64,000 bases of DNA. Source: a bacterium 1XD21-13. Lineage in GTDB: Bacteria; Bacillota; Clostridia; Lachnospirales; Lachnospiraceae. Of the stretch, positions 1-10,373 are shown piece after piece (position 1 is the first letter of the stretch; each line of letters opens with the position of its first letter). A model generated the notes under the pieces. The model saw nothing but the letters and a program-made list of their open reading frames with translations, was not told the origin of the DNA and searched no databases. The translations under genes were made by a program, and so were the position numbers. The stretch covers positions 186,001 to 250,000 of the forward strand of contig QZDX01000001.1 of assembly GCA_009917555.1 (NCBI GenBank). The letters run 5' to 3'.

Positions 1-1006
1 CCAGGCGCTTTGCCGTTTTTACAAACTCCTCCACGCCTGCCTCATTGTGTGCACCATCAATGATTACCTGGGGCAGCACGGTCTCCATTCTTCCCTGCCA
101 CCTCATACGGGCAATCCCCTGCTTTATCACTTCATCCGTAAATGTGCTCTCCTGCTCCAGCGCCTTTAAGGCTGTCACGGCCAGTGCCGCATTCTTTGCC
201 TGATATTCTGCCACGCTGGATATAGATAGCTCAATATAATCATAATACCCAGAATTTATGGAAAAATCAATACGTTTATTCGTCATGGAGGAAATTTTAT
301 ACATTTCCCTGCGAATTTCAAAGGAAGGTGCATGAAGTTCCCTAGCGCGTGCCTGAATCACGGCTGCCGCCTCAGGGCAGTCCCCGTCGTAAACAACCGG
401 CACGCCCTCCTTGATGATTCCCGCCTTTTCCCCTGCAATGGCCTCCACCGTGTCTCCCAGGTACTCGGTGTGGTCCAGACTGATGGAGGTAATGACCGTT
501 ACCAGAGGATGAGCCACACAATTGGTAGCATCCAGACGGCCGCCCAGACCTGTCTCCAATACCAGATATTCCACACCGGCCTGCTCAAAAAGCACCATGC
601 CTATGAGAAATAAGATTTCAAAATAGGTGGGATGGGCATAGCCCTCCTGTTGTATCTGCTCCACACAGCCCATCACAGTCCGAAAGGCCTCAAGAAACTG
701 TTCGTTATCCACCTGTACCTCATCAATGACAAAGCGCTCATTTACCTCCACCAAATGGGGAGAGATAAACAGTCCCGTGTGCTTTCCTGCCGCATGCAGC
801 ATAGAGGCCAGAAAGGAGCAGACTGAGCCCTTTCCATTGGTTCCTGCCACATGAAGGATCTTCATGTGCTCCTGGGGATCACCCAGGTGACGCAGAATGG
901 CCTTTGTATTTTCCAGGGTATTCTTTTTTGTAAATTTCGGTGTCTCTTCTATATATGCAGCTGCTTCCTCGTAGGTCATGCTTTTGTATGTCATTTCTGG
1001 TTCCAT
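1..1006 (-). CDS. folC: Folylpolyglutamate synthase / dihydrofolate synthase, C-terminus cut by window edge
   Basis: Adds glutamate to dihydropteroate or folates in the cytoplasm (Mur-ligase-like fold). The open frame starts at an ATG at 1006, preceded by an AAAAAGG ribosome site, and runs off the left edge, so about 335 codons are visible. The P-loop reads HVAGTNGKGSVCS near residue 55, followed by GLFISPHL and the family motif LETGLGGRLDATN; the end of the visible part (VIIDGAHNEAG) is the usual C-terminal-domain entry. It lies 47 bp downstream of valS on the same strand; valS-folC is a common Firmicute pair and the two probably share the T-box-controlled transcript. Identification is firm; single or dual FolC/DHFS activity cannot be told from sequence. 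Confidence 0.93.
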   Translation of the reverse strand, partial: MEPEMTYKSMTYEEAAAYIEETPKFTKKNTLENTKAILRHLGDPQEHMKILHVAGTNGKGSVCSFLASMLHAAGKHTGLFISPHLVEVNERFVIDEVQVDNEQFLEAFRTVMGCVEQIQQEGYAHPTYFEILFLIGMVLFEQAGVEYLVLETGLGGRLDATNCVAHPLVTVITSISLDHTEYLGDTVEAIAGEKAGIIKEGVPVVYDGDCPEAAAVIQARARELHAPSFEIRREMYKISSMTNKRIDFSINSGYYDYIELSISSVAEYQAKNAALAVTALKALEQESTFTDEVIKQGIARMRWQGRMETVLPQVIIDGAHNEAGVEEFVKTAKRL

Positions 1007-1053
1007 CCTTTTTCTTGGGAGCTGCCGTAAAATAAGGCAGCTCCTGCTTCATA

Positions 1054-3693
1054 CTATCTGGTAAGAGCCTCAAGGCGCTCCTTTACCTGCTCCATCATCT
1101 GGCTGTATTTTTTCAGCTTTTCCTTTTCCTCATCAATCTTGCTCTGAGGCGCCCGGCTTAAGAACTTCTCATTGCCCAGCATGCCATTGACACGGGCCAG
1201 TTCCTTGGTAAGCCGTTCCTCCTCCTTCTTCAGACGCTCCAGCTCCTTCTCCATATCCACCAGATCCGCAAACGGCATGTAAACGGCCCCGTCTGTAATC
1301 AGAGCGGAAACCGCATCCTCGCTGATTCCTGCCTTATCTGCCTGAATGGTTACATCACCTGCATAAGCCAAGGTAGCAAAGAAGATTCGTCCCTTTTCAA
1401 AAATGCTGCGTACCTCTTCCTTTTCGGAAACTACAAATACGGACGCCTTTCTGCTGGGGGGCACATTCATCTCGGATCTCACATTCCGAATTCCCCGGAC
1501 AGCCTCTTTGATCCGTTCCACTGCCAGCTCGTCCGTCTCAAAAGCCCACTCCTCCTTATATTCCGGCCAGGAGGAAATCATGATGGATTCCTCTCCCGTC
1601 AGATTGCAGAAGATCTCCTCCGTAATAAATGGCATGTAGGGATGCAGTAGCTTCAGTCCATTGACAAGAACCGTCCGCAGGGTCCAGAGAGCCGCCGCCT
1701 TGGTTTCGTCCTCCTCCTGGTAGAGACGGGGCTTCACCATCTCAATATACCAGTCACAGAATTCCTCCCAGATAAAGTCATAGAGCTTCTGTACGGCTAT
1801 GCCCAGCTCAAACTTATCCATATTGGCCGTTACGTCCTTTGCCAGTGTATTCACTTTTGAGAGAATCCATTTATCCGCACCGGTCAGCTGCTCCAAATCC
1901 ATGGTCTCCGGAATCCGGGCCTTTTCCATATTCATCATAATGAACCGGGAGGCATTCCATACCTTATTGGCAAAATTTCGGCTGGCCTCCACACGCTCCA
2001 TGTAGAAACGCATATCATTTCCAGGGGCATTGCCTGTTACCAGGGTAAAACGGAGGGCGTCAGCACCGTATTTGTCAATAATCTCCAGAGGATCGATGCC
2101 ATTTCCCAGAGATTTGCTCATCTTCCTTCCCAGAGAATCCCGCACCAGCCCGTGGATCAGCACGTGATGGAAGGGGGATTTTCCTGTCTGCTCATAGCCG
2201 GAGAATACCATCCGGATAACCCAGAAGAAGATAATGTCATAGCCGGTTACCAGCACGTCCGTGGGATAGAAGTAGTCCAGGTCCTCGGTCTCCTTTGGCC
2301 ATCCCAATGTGGAGAAGGGCCACAGGGCGGAGGAAAACCAGGTATCCAGGGTATCCGGGTCCTGTGTAAAATGCTTACCGCCGCACTTCGGGCAGACAGC
2401 CGGCTGTTCCTTTGCTACTACAAGCTCTCCGCAGTCATCACAATAGTAGGCAGGAATCCGGTGCCCCCACCAGAGCTGCCGGGAGATACACCAGTCGCGA
2501 ATATTCTCTAACCAGTGAAGATAGGTCTTGTCAAAGCGCTCCGGTACAAAGGTCAGCTCGCCATTTTTTACCGCCTCAATGGCGGGCTTTGCCAGCTCCT
2601 CCATCTTTACAAACCACTGCTGCTTGATCAGGGGCTCTACGGTGGTTCCGCACCGGTCATGGGTTCCTACATTGTGAGAGTGATCCGCCACCTTGACCAG
2701 AAGTCCCTGCTCTTTCAGCTCCTCCACCATCAGCTTCCGGGCCTCATAGCGATCCATACCCGCATATTTGCCGCCGTTCTCATTGATGGTGGCATCATCA
2801 TTCAATATATTGATCTCCGGCAGATTGTGCCGTCTTCCAACCTCAAAGTCATTGGGGTCATGGGCCGGAGTGATCTTTACCACGCCGGTTCCGAATTCTT
2901 TGTCTACATAAGCATCTGCAATGACCGGAATCTCCCGCCCAACCAGAGGCAAAATGACTGTCTTTCCAATAATGTCCTGATACCGCTCATCCTCCGGGTT
3001 CACTGCCAGGGCCGTATCTCCCAGCATGGTTTCCGGACGTGTGGTGGCAATCTCCACGAACCGGTCACTGTCCTTGATGGGGTAATTGATATGCCAAAAA
3101 TGGCCTGCCTGCTCCTCGTGCTCTACCTCCGCGTCGGAGATGGAGGTCTTACATACGGGGCACCAGTTGATGATTCGGGAGCCCTTGTATATATAACCTT
3201 TTTCATAGAGACGGATAAATACCTCCAGCACAGCCTCGGAGCAGCCCTCGTCCATGGTAAAGCGCTCCCGGTCCCAGTCGCAGGAGGACCCCAGCTTCTT
3301 CAGCTGGTTGATAATGGCTCCGCCGTACTCCTCCTTCCACTGCCAGGCTCTTTTCAGAAAGCCCTCTCTTCCCAGCTCCTTTTTGTCGATGCCCTCCTCC
3401 TTAAGCTGGTTGGTCACCTTTACTTCCGTGGAGATGGAGGCGTGATCCGTTCCCGGCACCCAGAGGGCATTGTAGCCCTGCATTCTTTTATAGCGAATCA
3501 AGATATCCTGCAAAGTCTCATCCAGGGCATGGCCCATGTGAAGCCGTCCCGTTACGTTGGGGGGTGGAATTACGATGGTAAATGGTTTCTTACTTCTATC
3601 CACCTCTGCATGAAAATACTTTTTCTCCAGCCATTTTTCGTAGATGCGATCCTCCATGCCCTTGGGATCGTAGGTCTTTGCTAATTCTTTCAT
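1054..3693 (-). CDS. valS: Valine--tRNA ligase
   Basis: Charges tRNA-Val. The class Ia signatures are visible: the HIGH variant in [15 protein letters not shown] and KMSKS in [14 protein letters not shown], plus a C-terminal coiled coil ([15 protein letters not shown]) typical of ValRS. I chose the ATG at 3693 (start [11 protein letters not shown], 879 aa) because an AGGAGG lies 10 nt upstream; the in-frame ATG at 3702 is only 1 nt from that site, and a longer frame reaches 3726. Length is normal for the family. Expression should be governed by the valine T-box just upstream. folC follows closely on the same strand. Confidence 0.97.
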   Translation of the reverse strand: MKELAKTYDPKGMEDRIYEKWLEKKYFHAEVDRSKKPFTIVIPPPNVTGRLHMGHALDETLQDILIRYKRMQGYNALWVPGTDHASISTEVKVTNQLKEEGIDKKELGREGFLKRAWQWKEEYGGAIINQLKKLGSSCDWDRERFTMDEGCSEAVLEVFIRLYEKGYIYKGSRIINWCPVCKTSISDAEVEHEEQAGHFWHINYPIKDSDRFVEIATTRPETMLGDTALAVNPEDERYQDIIGKTVILPLVGREIPVIADAYVDKEFGTGVVKITPAHDPNDFEVGRRHNLPEINILNDDATINENGGKYAGMDRYEARKLMVEELKEQGLLVKVADHSHNVGTHDRCGTTVEPLIKQQWFVKMEELAKPAIEAVKNGELTFVPERFDKTYLHWLENIRDWCISRQLWWGHRIPAYYCDDCGELVVAKEQPAVCPKCGGKHFTQDPDTLDTWFSSALWPFSTLGWPKETEDLDYFYPTDVLVTGYDIIFFWVIRMVFSGYEQTGKSPFHHVLIHGLVRDSLGRKMSKSLGNGIDPLEIIDKYGADALRFTLVTGNAPGNDMRFYMERVEASRNFANKVWNASRFIMMNMEKARIPETMDLEQLTGADKWILSKVNTLAKDVTANMDKFELGIAVQKLYDFIWEEFCDWYIEMVKPRLYQEEDETKAAALWTLRTVLVNGLKLLHPYMPFITEEIFCNLTGEESIMISSWPEYKEEWAFETDELAVERIKEAVRGIRNVRSEMNVPPSRKASVFVVSEKEEVRSIFEKGRIFFATLAYAGDVTIQADKAGISEDAVSALITDGAVYMPFADLVDMEKELERLKKEEERLTKELARVNGMLGNEKFLSRAPQSKIDEEKEKLKKYSQMMEQVKERLEALTR

Positions 3694-3739
3694 TTGTGTC
3701 ATTCCTCCTATTTTTAATCGCTGCACGATAGCACGAAAG

Positions 3740-4015
3740 GGTAAAGTCGCTCATTGCCAACGTGCAAAACGCCCTTTCAGATTTCTGAAAGGGCGTCAAT
3801 AACGCGGTACCACCTGTCTTATATGTGATATCTCACATACATCTCTAAAACCTGATAACGCTGGTTATGCGTGAACGGCTACTCCTCCTTCACCGCTCCG
3901 GCTCCAAAGCTACCTCCACAGACGCTTTCTGAAAGGAGCTCTCAGCCTGTGGCTCCCTCTCTCTGACAGACGCATGTTCTGTGTACCCTCTTTTTCTTTG
4001 CCTTTGTCTTTTAAT
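3740..4015 (-). promoter_or_regulatory. T-box leader of valS (valine-responsive)
   Basis: The minus strand between the phosphatase gene and valS carries a T-box leader. The hallmark AGGTGGTACCGCG lies at about 3804-3817. It is followed by a terminator hairpin with stem ACGCCCTTTCAG/CTGAAAGGGCGT (about 3768-3796) and a short T run. Stem I sequences (AGAGAG...GGGAGCC and GGCTGAGAGCTCC) lie at 3930-3975. A GTA triplet at 3911-3913, followed by a purine in the expected 3' side of stem I, is the likely specifier codon for valine; that reading is inference. Uncharged tRNA-Val would favour antitermination. This explains the otherwise gene-free 360 bp. Confidence 0.93.
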
Positions 4016-4057
4016 CGTTTTTAACATAGCAGGCTTTTGGCCTTTTGTCAAGGCAGT

Positions 4058-5566
4058 TTATTCCTTGTGAATGGTATATTCATCATATACGGTCCAGCTG
4101 TCTACCAGATAGGTGGTGATATGCAAATCATTCTCTGTCACATCCACCTTCAAGGCGGTAGGTACCTCTGGCTGGCCCTGGAACACAATATGCTCCTCCG
4201 GAGTCACAGCCTGATAGATACAGCCGCTTGCTGTGCCGCAGGTCACATACATGGTGCCCTCCGGATTCACAGCCGTAGCTCCTGATGTATAATCATAGCC
4301 CTCAATGACCTTACAGCTCCCGTCAACAAATTTGGAACGGGAATAGGCGTGATCATGGCCTGTCAGTATCAAGTCAATATCATTTGGCTCCGAAAGATAG
4401 GCTAACGAGGCAGCAATCCATGGATCAAGCTTCTTCTGATAATGCTCCACGCTGCTGTAGGCCGGATAATGCTGAATCACAATCTTCCACTTGATGTCCT
4501 TGTGCTCGTTCACCACCGCCCGTACATAGGTCTCATGTGTGTCTGTGGGCTGAATGGTACTGCTGTTCAGAACGATAAACAGCACATCCCCCCGAACAAA
4601 ATAATAATCTCCATCCTTATCGTACTGACTGCAGCCATCCCCGGATCGATTCGGTACATAAAAATGCTCGTAAAAATAAGGCAATCCGGGATAGCCCGTT
4701 TCCTCCATACTATTCTCATTGGGTACGTCATGATTTCCCACCACCGGAGCCAGAGGAATCCGATACAGTCCCAAATGGTTTAAAAAGCCATCGTATTGCT
4801 CCGCATCTCCGTAAATGGCAACCTGATCTCCGTTATGAAAGAGGAACTGCGCCTCCGGCACATAGTTTACCAGGCGTGTCACCACCTTATCCCAAGTATC
4901 GATGGTCACGGACATATCGTCGTATTGTGCTTGTCCTATCTGGGCATCAGAGGTTACGAGAAACGTAACATCATTGCCCGTATCCGGCACATCATATTGA
5001 TATTCCGGGGACCAGCCGCCGGCGTCACTTCCCACCTGGTACGCATAGCTGCCCCCAGGCTGAAGGTCCGAAACAATCGCTTTGTTCACATAATATCCAG
5101 GCATGGTAGAGGACGCCATACATTCCGCAGTATAGGTGGCCGTTTCCCCCGTTTCTACATTTCTCCACACCACCTGGCCGGCACCGCTTCCCGGAGACAT
5201 CCAGTTAAAGCGAACCTCATCCGCCTTGTCCCCCACCTCCATACTGAGGCATTTTATGGGTGTTGTCTCCAAAAGGGGAGCACTGGTATAATCAGTCACA
5301 AAGCCCTCTCTCTCCCTGGCCGCTCTTTGCTCTTCTTCCTCCGCTGCCGGATCCTCCTTCGGCACCTCTGCCGGTGTGGCCGGTGTTGGTTCCACTGTTG
5401 GCTCCTCTGCGGGTGTCTCCACAGGCTGAGGTGCTTCTACCTCCACAATTTCCTGTTCTTTTTCCTTCTGGCCTCTGGCCTTTACCGTCCAGGCCGCCGC
5501 CACAACTAAAATCAGCAAAACAGCCGATGTGAAGACAGCCCGGATACCTGTGTTTTTCTTCCTCAT
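4058..5566 (-). CDS. Exported purple-acid-phosphatase-like metallophosphoesterase
   Basis: A 502-aa protein starting at the ATG at 5566 (GAGGAG 8 nt upstream), with a basic N-terminus and one hydrophobic segment at residues 10-28 that acts as signal or anchor. An acidic Pro/Glu/Thr-rich linker of about 55 residues follows. A fibronectin-like domain then precedes a calcineurin-type phosphoesterase domain with FLVTSDAQIG, NGDQV, VVGNHDV, IQHYPAYS and LTGHDHAYSR, which are the five metal-binding blocks in order. It presumably hydrolyses phosphoesters outside the membrane; substrate unknown. It stands alone between the T-box and the TetR gene. A longer frame up to 5614 lacks a ribosome site. No strong terminator was seen downstream. 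Confidence 0.86.
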   Translation of the reverse strand: MRKKNTGIRAVFTSAVLLILVVAAAWTVKARGQKEKEQEIVEVEAPQPVETPAEEPTVEPTPATPAEVPKEDPAAEEEEQRAAREREGFVTDYTSAPLLETTPIKCLSMEVGDKADEVRFNWMSPGSGAGQVVWRNVETGETATYTAECMASSTMPGYYVNKAIVSDLQPGGSYAYQVGSDAGGWSPEYQYDVPDTGNDVTFLVTSDAQIGQAQYDDMSVTIDTWDKVVTRLVNYVPEAQFLFHNGDQVAIYGDAEQYDGFLNHLGLYRIPLAPVVGNHDVPNENSMEETGYPGLPYFYEHFYVPNRSGDGCSQYDKDGDYYFVRGDVLFIVLNSSTIQPTDTHETYVRAVVNEHKDIKWKIVIQHYPAYSSVEHYQKKLDPWIAASLAYLSEPNDIDLILTGHDHAYSRSKFVDGSCKVIEGYDYTSGATAVNPEGTMYVTCGTASGCIYQAVTPEEHIVFQGQPEVPTALKVDVTENDLHITTYLVDSWTVYDEYTIHKE

Positions 5567-5723
5567 AATAGTTCTCCTCATTCTGCGGGCTTGTCCACCC
5601 TTTAGGCAGAGCAATCCCTTTCAGAAGTTCACTTTACCATTATATTCCTGAAAAATCAATAAAATCACCGATTATTAAGAAAAACACAAGAATGTTTCCG
5701 AATTCTTAAGGGCTATGTGGACA

Positions 5724-6326
5724 TTACCTCAGCTGTTCTAATAAGCCTTTACAGAGAAATTCCTTCATCCAAGTCACATCAATCTCCGGTGTCTCCTCGC
5801 TTTTTTCCAGGTACATAACAAACGCTGCCATATTGGCCAGTGCCGCGATGCATGCGGCGGAGACAGGGATCTCCTCACGGATCTCTCCTCTCTCCTTTCC
5901 CTCCGTACACATCTCCATAAGAACCTTTATGGGGCCGCAGCCTGCCTGCTTGCGCTTCTGCAGCTCCTCCAGAATCGTACTGCTCAGACCGCTTCCCTCC
6001 GTCGTCAAGCGCAGAATCCGCACAAATACCTTCTGCTCACGAAAACGGCGCTCCATCCAGTCAAAGGCATAAATCACCTTTTTCGAAAAGCCCTGATGAC
6101 GTTCCAACTCCTCCTTTTCCTCCTCTATCTTCTGCTCCACATCATATAGGAGGGCGCAGGCAATGATTTCCTCCCGGCTTTTAAAGTAATCGTAGGCCGT
6201 TCCCTTTCCAATTCCCGCCTTTGCGGTAATATCGGAAACCTTGATGGTATTGACATCCGCTCCTTCATCCAGCAGCTCCAGAACGCCTCGGTACAGTGCC
6301 AGGACCTTTGGCCGTGTCTCTTTCAT
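5724..6326 (-). CDS. TetR/AcrR-family repressor, likely autoregulator of the RND pump operon
   Basis: A 200-aa protein with an N-terminal TetR helix-turn-helix (VSDITAKAGIGKGTAYDYFKS at residues 26-46) and a variable helical ligand domain. Its ATG follows the stop codon of the upstream RND pump by a single base, so the two are translationally coupled. The pump promoter carries a 6-2-6 inverted repeat on its start site (10352-10365), the expected TetR operator, so negative autoregulation relieved by a pump substrate is the likely circuit (inference). The downstream region has only a weak AAGAAT/ATTCTT hairpin. Confidence 0.9.
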   Translation of the reverse strand: MKETRPKVLALYRGVLELLDEGADVNTIKVSDITAKAGIGKGTAYDYFKSREEIIACALLYDVEQKIEEEKEELERHQGFSKKVIYAFDWMERRFREQKVFVRILRLTTEGSGLSSTILEELQKRKQAGCGPIKVLMEMCTEGKERGEIREEIPVSAACIAALANMAAFVMYLEKSEETPEIDVTWMKEFLCKGLLEQLR

Positions 6327-6327
6327 G

Positions 6328-9300
6328 CTACTCTACCTCCTCCCGTGTTTTCCTGCGGATCAGCAGGGAGTAAATACAGGGAATCACAAATAGGGTGAGC
6401 AGAGTTCCGTACAGCAGACCGCCGATGGTTACAATGGCCATGGGCTGAACCATATCCGCACCCATTCCTACTCCGGCACCCATGGTAGACAAGCCCAGCA
6501 CCGTAGTGAGAGCAGTCATCAAAATGGGACGCATACGAGTTTTACCGGCCTCCACCAAGGCCTCTGTTTTGCTCATCCCCCGGTCTATAAGCTGGTTGGT
6601 ATAGTCAATCAGCACGATTCCGTTATTTACAATGATACCGGACAGCATGACAAAGCCAATCATGGCAATGACGCTGAATTCGCTTCCTGCAAAAAACAGG
6701 CCGAAGAGACCGCCCGTAAAGGCTAAGGGTACCGTAAACATAATGATAAATGGCGACAAAAGTGACTGGAACTGGGCTACCATAATCAAATACATGAACA
6801 GAAGTGCCAGGAGAAGCATTTTCACCAGCTCAATCATGGACTCATTAATGGTCTCATTTTCTCCCTGCATCTCAATGGTGTAGCCCTCCGGGGTCTCATA
6901 GCCGTTCAGCTTCTTTTGCACCTCACCGGACACAAGACCGATATTGTGATTATCATCAATGGAGGCCGTTACACTGATATACCGGGACTGGGCATCTCTC
7001 TGAATGGTTTCCAGGCCCTCCGCCTCCGAAAATTCCGCAATGTCCGCCAAAGGTACATGCTCCTTTGTATTATCCTTCTTTGTGACGGTGAGCACCAAAT
7101 CCTTTACTGTTTCACGGGTCAGCTCCACATCCTCCCCGTTTACCACAAGGACATCGAAGTCCTCTGTGTCTGTGGATAAGGTTGTGGCACTGGTGGGATC
7201 AGACAGCTTTTCCATAATCTCAGAGAATACGCCTGCCGTAGTAAGTCCCTGCTTTGCAGCTTTTTCCTTATCTACCTTGATGCGCAGCTCTCCCGTGGTC
7301 TCCTCCACACCATCAGATACCTCGATGGTTCCTTCTGTCTCCTCCACAAGCTTGGCGATATCCTTGGCAATCTCCTGGAGGCGGTCCAGATCCCTGCCCT
7401 TGATCATAATGCTGATGCCGCTTCCTCCCAGGGCACTCATATCCATGCTGGAGGTAGCAATATCAATCTCGGCCTCCATATCCTTTGTCATTTCCAGGAT
7501 TTCATCCTTCAGCTCCTGATTGGTCAGCTTCTTATCCTCTTTCAAAAGAGCATAGAGGGAAATCTCATTGGTAGCAGTATCGCCGCTTACCAGTCCCATA
7601 CCGCTTCCGGCGGCTGCCATAGCACCCACCTCTGTCACATCCTCTAAAGTCAGCAGCCGGCGTTCCAGCTCATCTGCCTGCTCTGCGGTTTCCTTGAGCG
7701 GTGTTCCCTCCGGCATAGTCAGGGTCATGGTCATCTGTGTGCTGTCCATTTCCGGCATAAATGCGGTTCCCTTGGCAAATTCCAGCACCGCGCTCAGCAC
7801 CAGAAGGACGACAGCCAGGATTAGCACAATGGTTCTTCTCCTGAGAGCCAGACGAATCATGCTTTCATACGCATCCATCATCCGCTCAAAAAACTTGGAG
7901 GGTTTCTTTTCCTTGGTATTTTTCAGAAGGCCGGATCCCATGGCCGGAACCAGCGTCAGGGCAACGGCCAGGCTGGCTCCCAGCGAATAGGCAATGGTGA
8001 GGCCCATATCCACAAAGAGCTGTCTGGTGATTCCTTCCGTAAACACAATGGGCAGGAATACGCAGACTGTGGTTAAGGTAGAGGCCGCAATAGCTCCTGC
8101 CACCTCCTTTGCTCCCTGGATAGCTGCCTCAGAAGCACTCATACCCTCATTTCTGAGGCGGTAAATATTCTCTATTACGACGATGGAGTTATCCACCAGC
8201 ATACCAATTCCCAAGGCCAGACCGGACAGGGAAATTATGTTCAAGGTTACACCGCTGAAATACATACATACCACAGCCGCCACCACACTGATGGGGATGG
8301 AGCAGGCGATAACCAGGGTCGGCCTTAAGTCCTTCAGGAATACAATGAGGATTAAGATTGCCAGGATTGCTCCCGAAATCATATTGTTAAATACGGAATC
8401 GGTTACCAAGTCAATGTAAACTCCCTGATCCATCAGGGGAAGCAGCAAAAGATCCGGGTCCTCCTCCTGAAGCTCTGCCATCTGCTTATTGATCCGCTCG
8501 GATACGTCTCCCGTAGAGTATCCCGTCTGCTTCTGAATGGTCAGCATCACACCTGCCTGGCCATTGATGCTGGCATAGACCTCGTCGGAATTATCGGTCA
8601 TAAAAACATCCGCCACATCGCTTAAGTGTATGGTATCCACACCGTCCATTTCCATATCGATTAATACCATATTTTTGAGGCTTTCCACATCATCTACCTT
8701 GTCGCCTACACGAACCAGGTAGTCAATGCCTTCCTCCGTCACATAGCCTGCCGGCATGGAGAAGTTCTGGGCTGCCAGAAGATTCTTTACCATTTCTACC
8801 GTGAGGATATCGGTCATATCAGCGTTGTCCAGGGCATCCGCCTTGGCCTCCGCCAAATCCTCCTCACCTTCCCTGATGGAATCCCAGCCTTCACTCAGCT
8901 GCTTTCTGGCATCGTTCAGCTGCTCTTGGGCGTCGCTGATTTGATCCCAGGCGTCGTCAAGCTGTTCTTCGGCGGATTCCAGCTGATCCTTGGCGGATTC
9001 CAGCTGGGATTTTGTAATGTTTAGCGTGGCGGAGGCGCTGCCCATTTCGATGGCGGCAAGCATTTCGCCCATGTTGGTTTCAGTGAGTTTTTGGCTTAAT
9101 GTGTTATCTGCCGTTTCTAAATCTGCCTTGGCATCAACCAACTTTTTCGTCATAGGGTCTCGCGCCGCCCACTCTATCTTTTCCTGTACACTTATAATTT
9201 TTTCATTTACTTCCGCAACTGTTTTTATTGTGTCCAGCTCGGTTTTTAAAGCAGTATTTTTAATACTATCTTTGATTAGTCGGACTGCTGCTAAAACTCC

Positions 9301-10320
9301 TACTTCTTCTTCTGATGTTCCCTCTAATATTTTTATACTCTTATATAACTCCTGCAAGACTGTTAAGTCTGTTTTTAGCTGTCCATATTCAGTCTCCTTT
9401 AGCTGGTTGTCAATTTCAATTAAATTCTTTGCAATCTCTGCCTTTCCATTCGTAATGGCAGTCTGCGCTGCCGCCAGCTGCGCCGCCGTCTCTTTTTTCT
9501 TGTTATCCAGCGCACTGATACCGCCCTTTATTTCATCCAGGCCATCCTCCAGATCACTTTTATTCTCCGCCAGATCCGCCTGATTTTCCTGAAGCTCGGC
9601 AACACTGTCATTCAGTTCCTTCTGGCCGTCATTCAGCTCCTTCTGACCGTCCTCCAGCTCCTTTTTTCCATCTGCGATTTCCTTCTCCGCATCCTCAAAT
9701 TCGCTTTCTATGTAGCCAAAGACCTGCTGATTAACCGCATCAATCTTCTCCTGGCGAATGACCACCTGTACATTTTCCTCTATCAAGCCAGAAGCATTCA
9801 CAGAGGCTACGCCCTCCAGACTTTCCAGCTCCGGAATGATGGTGTCCTCCGTCAGTTTTGTCACCTCTGTGTGAGACAGGCCTTCCTTGCCCACAGCAGC
9901 CACCATAACCGGCATCATATCCGGATTCAGCTTCATGATGATGGGGCTTCCGATGGAATCATCATCCCACATAGCCTTTAGCTGATCCAAATTCTCCCGC
10001 ATCTCAATGGTTACGGAATCCATATTTGCAGTCTGGGCAAATTCCAGAATCACCAATGAGTAATTCTCCGCAGAAAGGGAGCTTACATTTTCAATATTGC
10101 TCACGGTTGCCATGGACTGTTCTACCGGCCTTGTGATGATACTCTCTACCGTCTCCGGGCTGGCCCCTACATAGGTGGTCATCACAATGGCATAGGGCAG
10201 ATTCATGCTCGGCAATAAATCTGTAGTCATCTTTGTAAAGGACACCACGCCCAATACAATCACAAGCACCACCGCCACGAATACCGTATATGGCTTCTTT
10301 ACACTGTACCTGGATATCAT
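6328..10320 (-). CDS. RND-family efflux permease with a ~290-residue coiled-coil insertion
   Basis: A 1330-aa AcrB/SwrC-like pump: TM1 at residues 11-28, first porter region, TM2-6 around residues 645-820 (including the GMLVDNSIVVIENIYRLR block, whose Asp matches the proton relay), second porter half, and TM8-12 at the C-terminus (MFTVPLAFTGGLFGL, GIVVNNGIVLIDY... region). Ordinary Firmicute RND pumps are about 1000-1070 aa. The extra length is a heptad-rich stretch at about residues 203-500, with repeats such as DGKKELEDGQKELNDGQKEL and ESAKDQLESAEEQLDDA on either side of a less regular middle. No adaptor (MFP) gene is adjacent. Bases 9060-9440, encoding the middle of the insertion, are visibly AT-richer than the rest. 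Exported substrate unknown. Confidence 0.92.
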   Translation of the reverse strand: MISRYSVKKPYTVFVAVVLVIVLGVVSFTKMTTDLLPSMNLPYAIVMTTYVGASPETVESIITRPVEQSMATVSNIENVSSLSAENYSLVILEFAQTANMDSVTIEMRENLDQLKAMWDDDSIGSPIIMKLNPDMMPVMVAAVGKEGLSHTEVTKLTEDTIIPELESLEGVASVNASGLIEENVQVVIRQEKIDAVNQQVFGYIESEFEDAEKEIADGKKELEDGQKELNDGQKELNDSVAELQENQADLAENKSDLEDGLDEIKGGISALDNKKKETAAQLAAAQTAITNGKAEIAKNLIEIDNQLKETEYGQLKTDLTVLQELYKSIKILEGTSEEEVGVLAAVRLIKDSIKNTALKTELDTIKTVAEVNEKIISVQEKIEWAARDPMTKKLVDAKADLETADNTLSQKLTETNMGEMLAAIEMGSASATLNITKSQLESAKDQLESAEEQLDDAWDQISDAQEQLNDARKQLSEGWDSIREGEEDLAEAKADALDNADMTDILTVEMVKNLLAAQNFSMPAGYVTEEGIDYLVRVGDKVDDVESLKNMVLIDMEMDGVDTIHLSDVADVFMTDNSDEVYASINGQAGVMLTIQKQTGYSTGDVSERINKQMAELQEEDPDLLLLPLMDQGVYIDLVTDSVFNNMISGAILAILILIVFLKDLRPTLVIACSIPISVVAAVVCMYFSGVTLNIISLSGLALGIGMLVDNSIVVIENIYRLRNEGMSASEAAIQGAKEVAGAIAASTLTTVCVFLPIVFTEGITRQLFVDMGLTIAYSLGASLAVALTLVPAMGSGLLKNTKEKKPSKFFERMMDAYESMIRLALRRRTIVLILAVVLLVLSAVLEFAKGTAFMPEMDSTQMTMTLTMPEGTPLKETAEQADELERRLLTLEDVTEVGAMAAAGSGMGLVSGDTATNEISLYALLKEDKKLTNQELKDEILEMTKDMEAEIDIATSSMDMSALGGSGISIMIKGRDLDRLQEIAKDIAKLVEETEGTIEVSDGVEETTGELRIKVDKEKAAKQGLTTAGVFSEIMEKLSDPTSATTLSTDTEDFDVLVVNGEDVELTRETVKDLVLTVTKKDNTKEHVPLADIAEFSEAEGLETIQRDAQSRYISVTASIDDNHNIGLVSGEVQKKLNGYETPEGYTIEMQGENETINESMIELVKMLLLALLFMYLIMVAQFQSLLSPFIIMFTVPLAFTGGLFGLFFAGSEFSVIAMIGFVMLSGIIVNNGIVLIDYTNQLIDRGMSKTEALVEAGKTRMRPILMTALTTVLGLSTMGAGVGMGADMVQPMAIVTIGGLLYGTLLTLFVIPCIYSLLIRRKTREEVE

Positions 10321-10351
10321 TTTGTCACGTCTCCTGTCTCCTTATTTTCCG

Positions 10352-10365
10352 ACCGACCAGTCGGT
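10352..10365. promoter_or_regulatory. TetR-type operator of the RND-tetR operon
   Basis: The inverted repeat ACCGAC-CA-GTCGGT sits directly downstream of the -10 box, where +1 would fall, so a bound TetR dimer would block initiation. Assignment to the TetR gene at 5724-6326 is inference from position. Confidence 0.8.
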
Positions 10366-10373
10366 TCTGCTCT

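Noticed and set aside
2515-3684. 389-codon open frame on the plus strand opposite valS
   Set aside because: Fully inside valS on the other strand, no ribosome site, no recognisable domains; an antisense shadow of a conserved gene.
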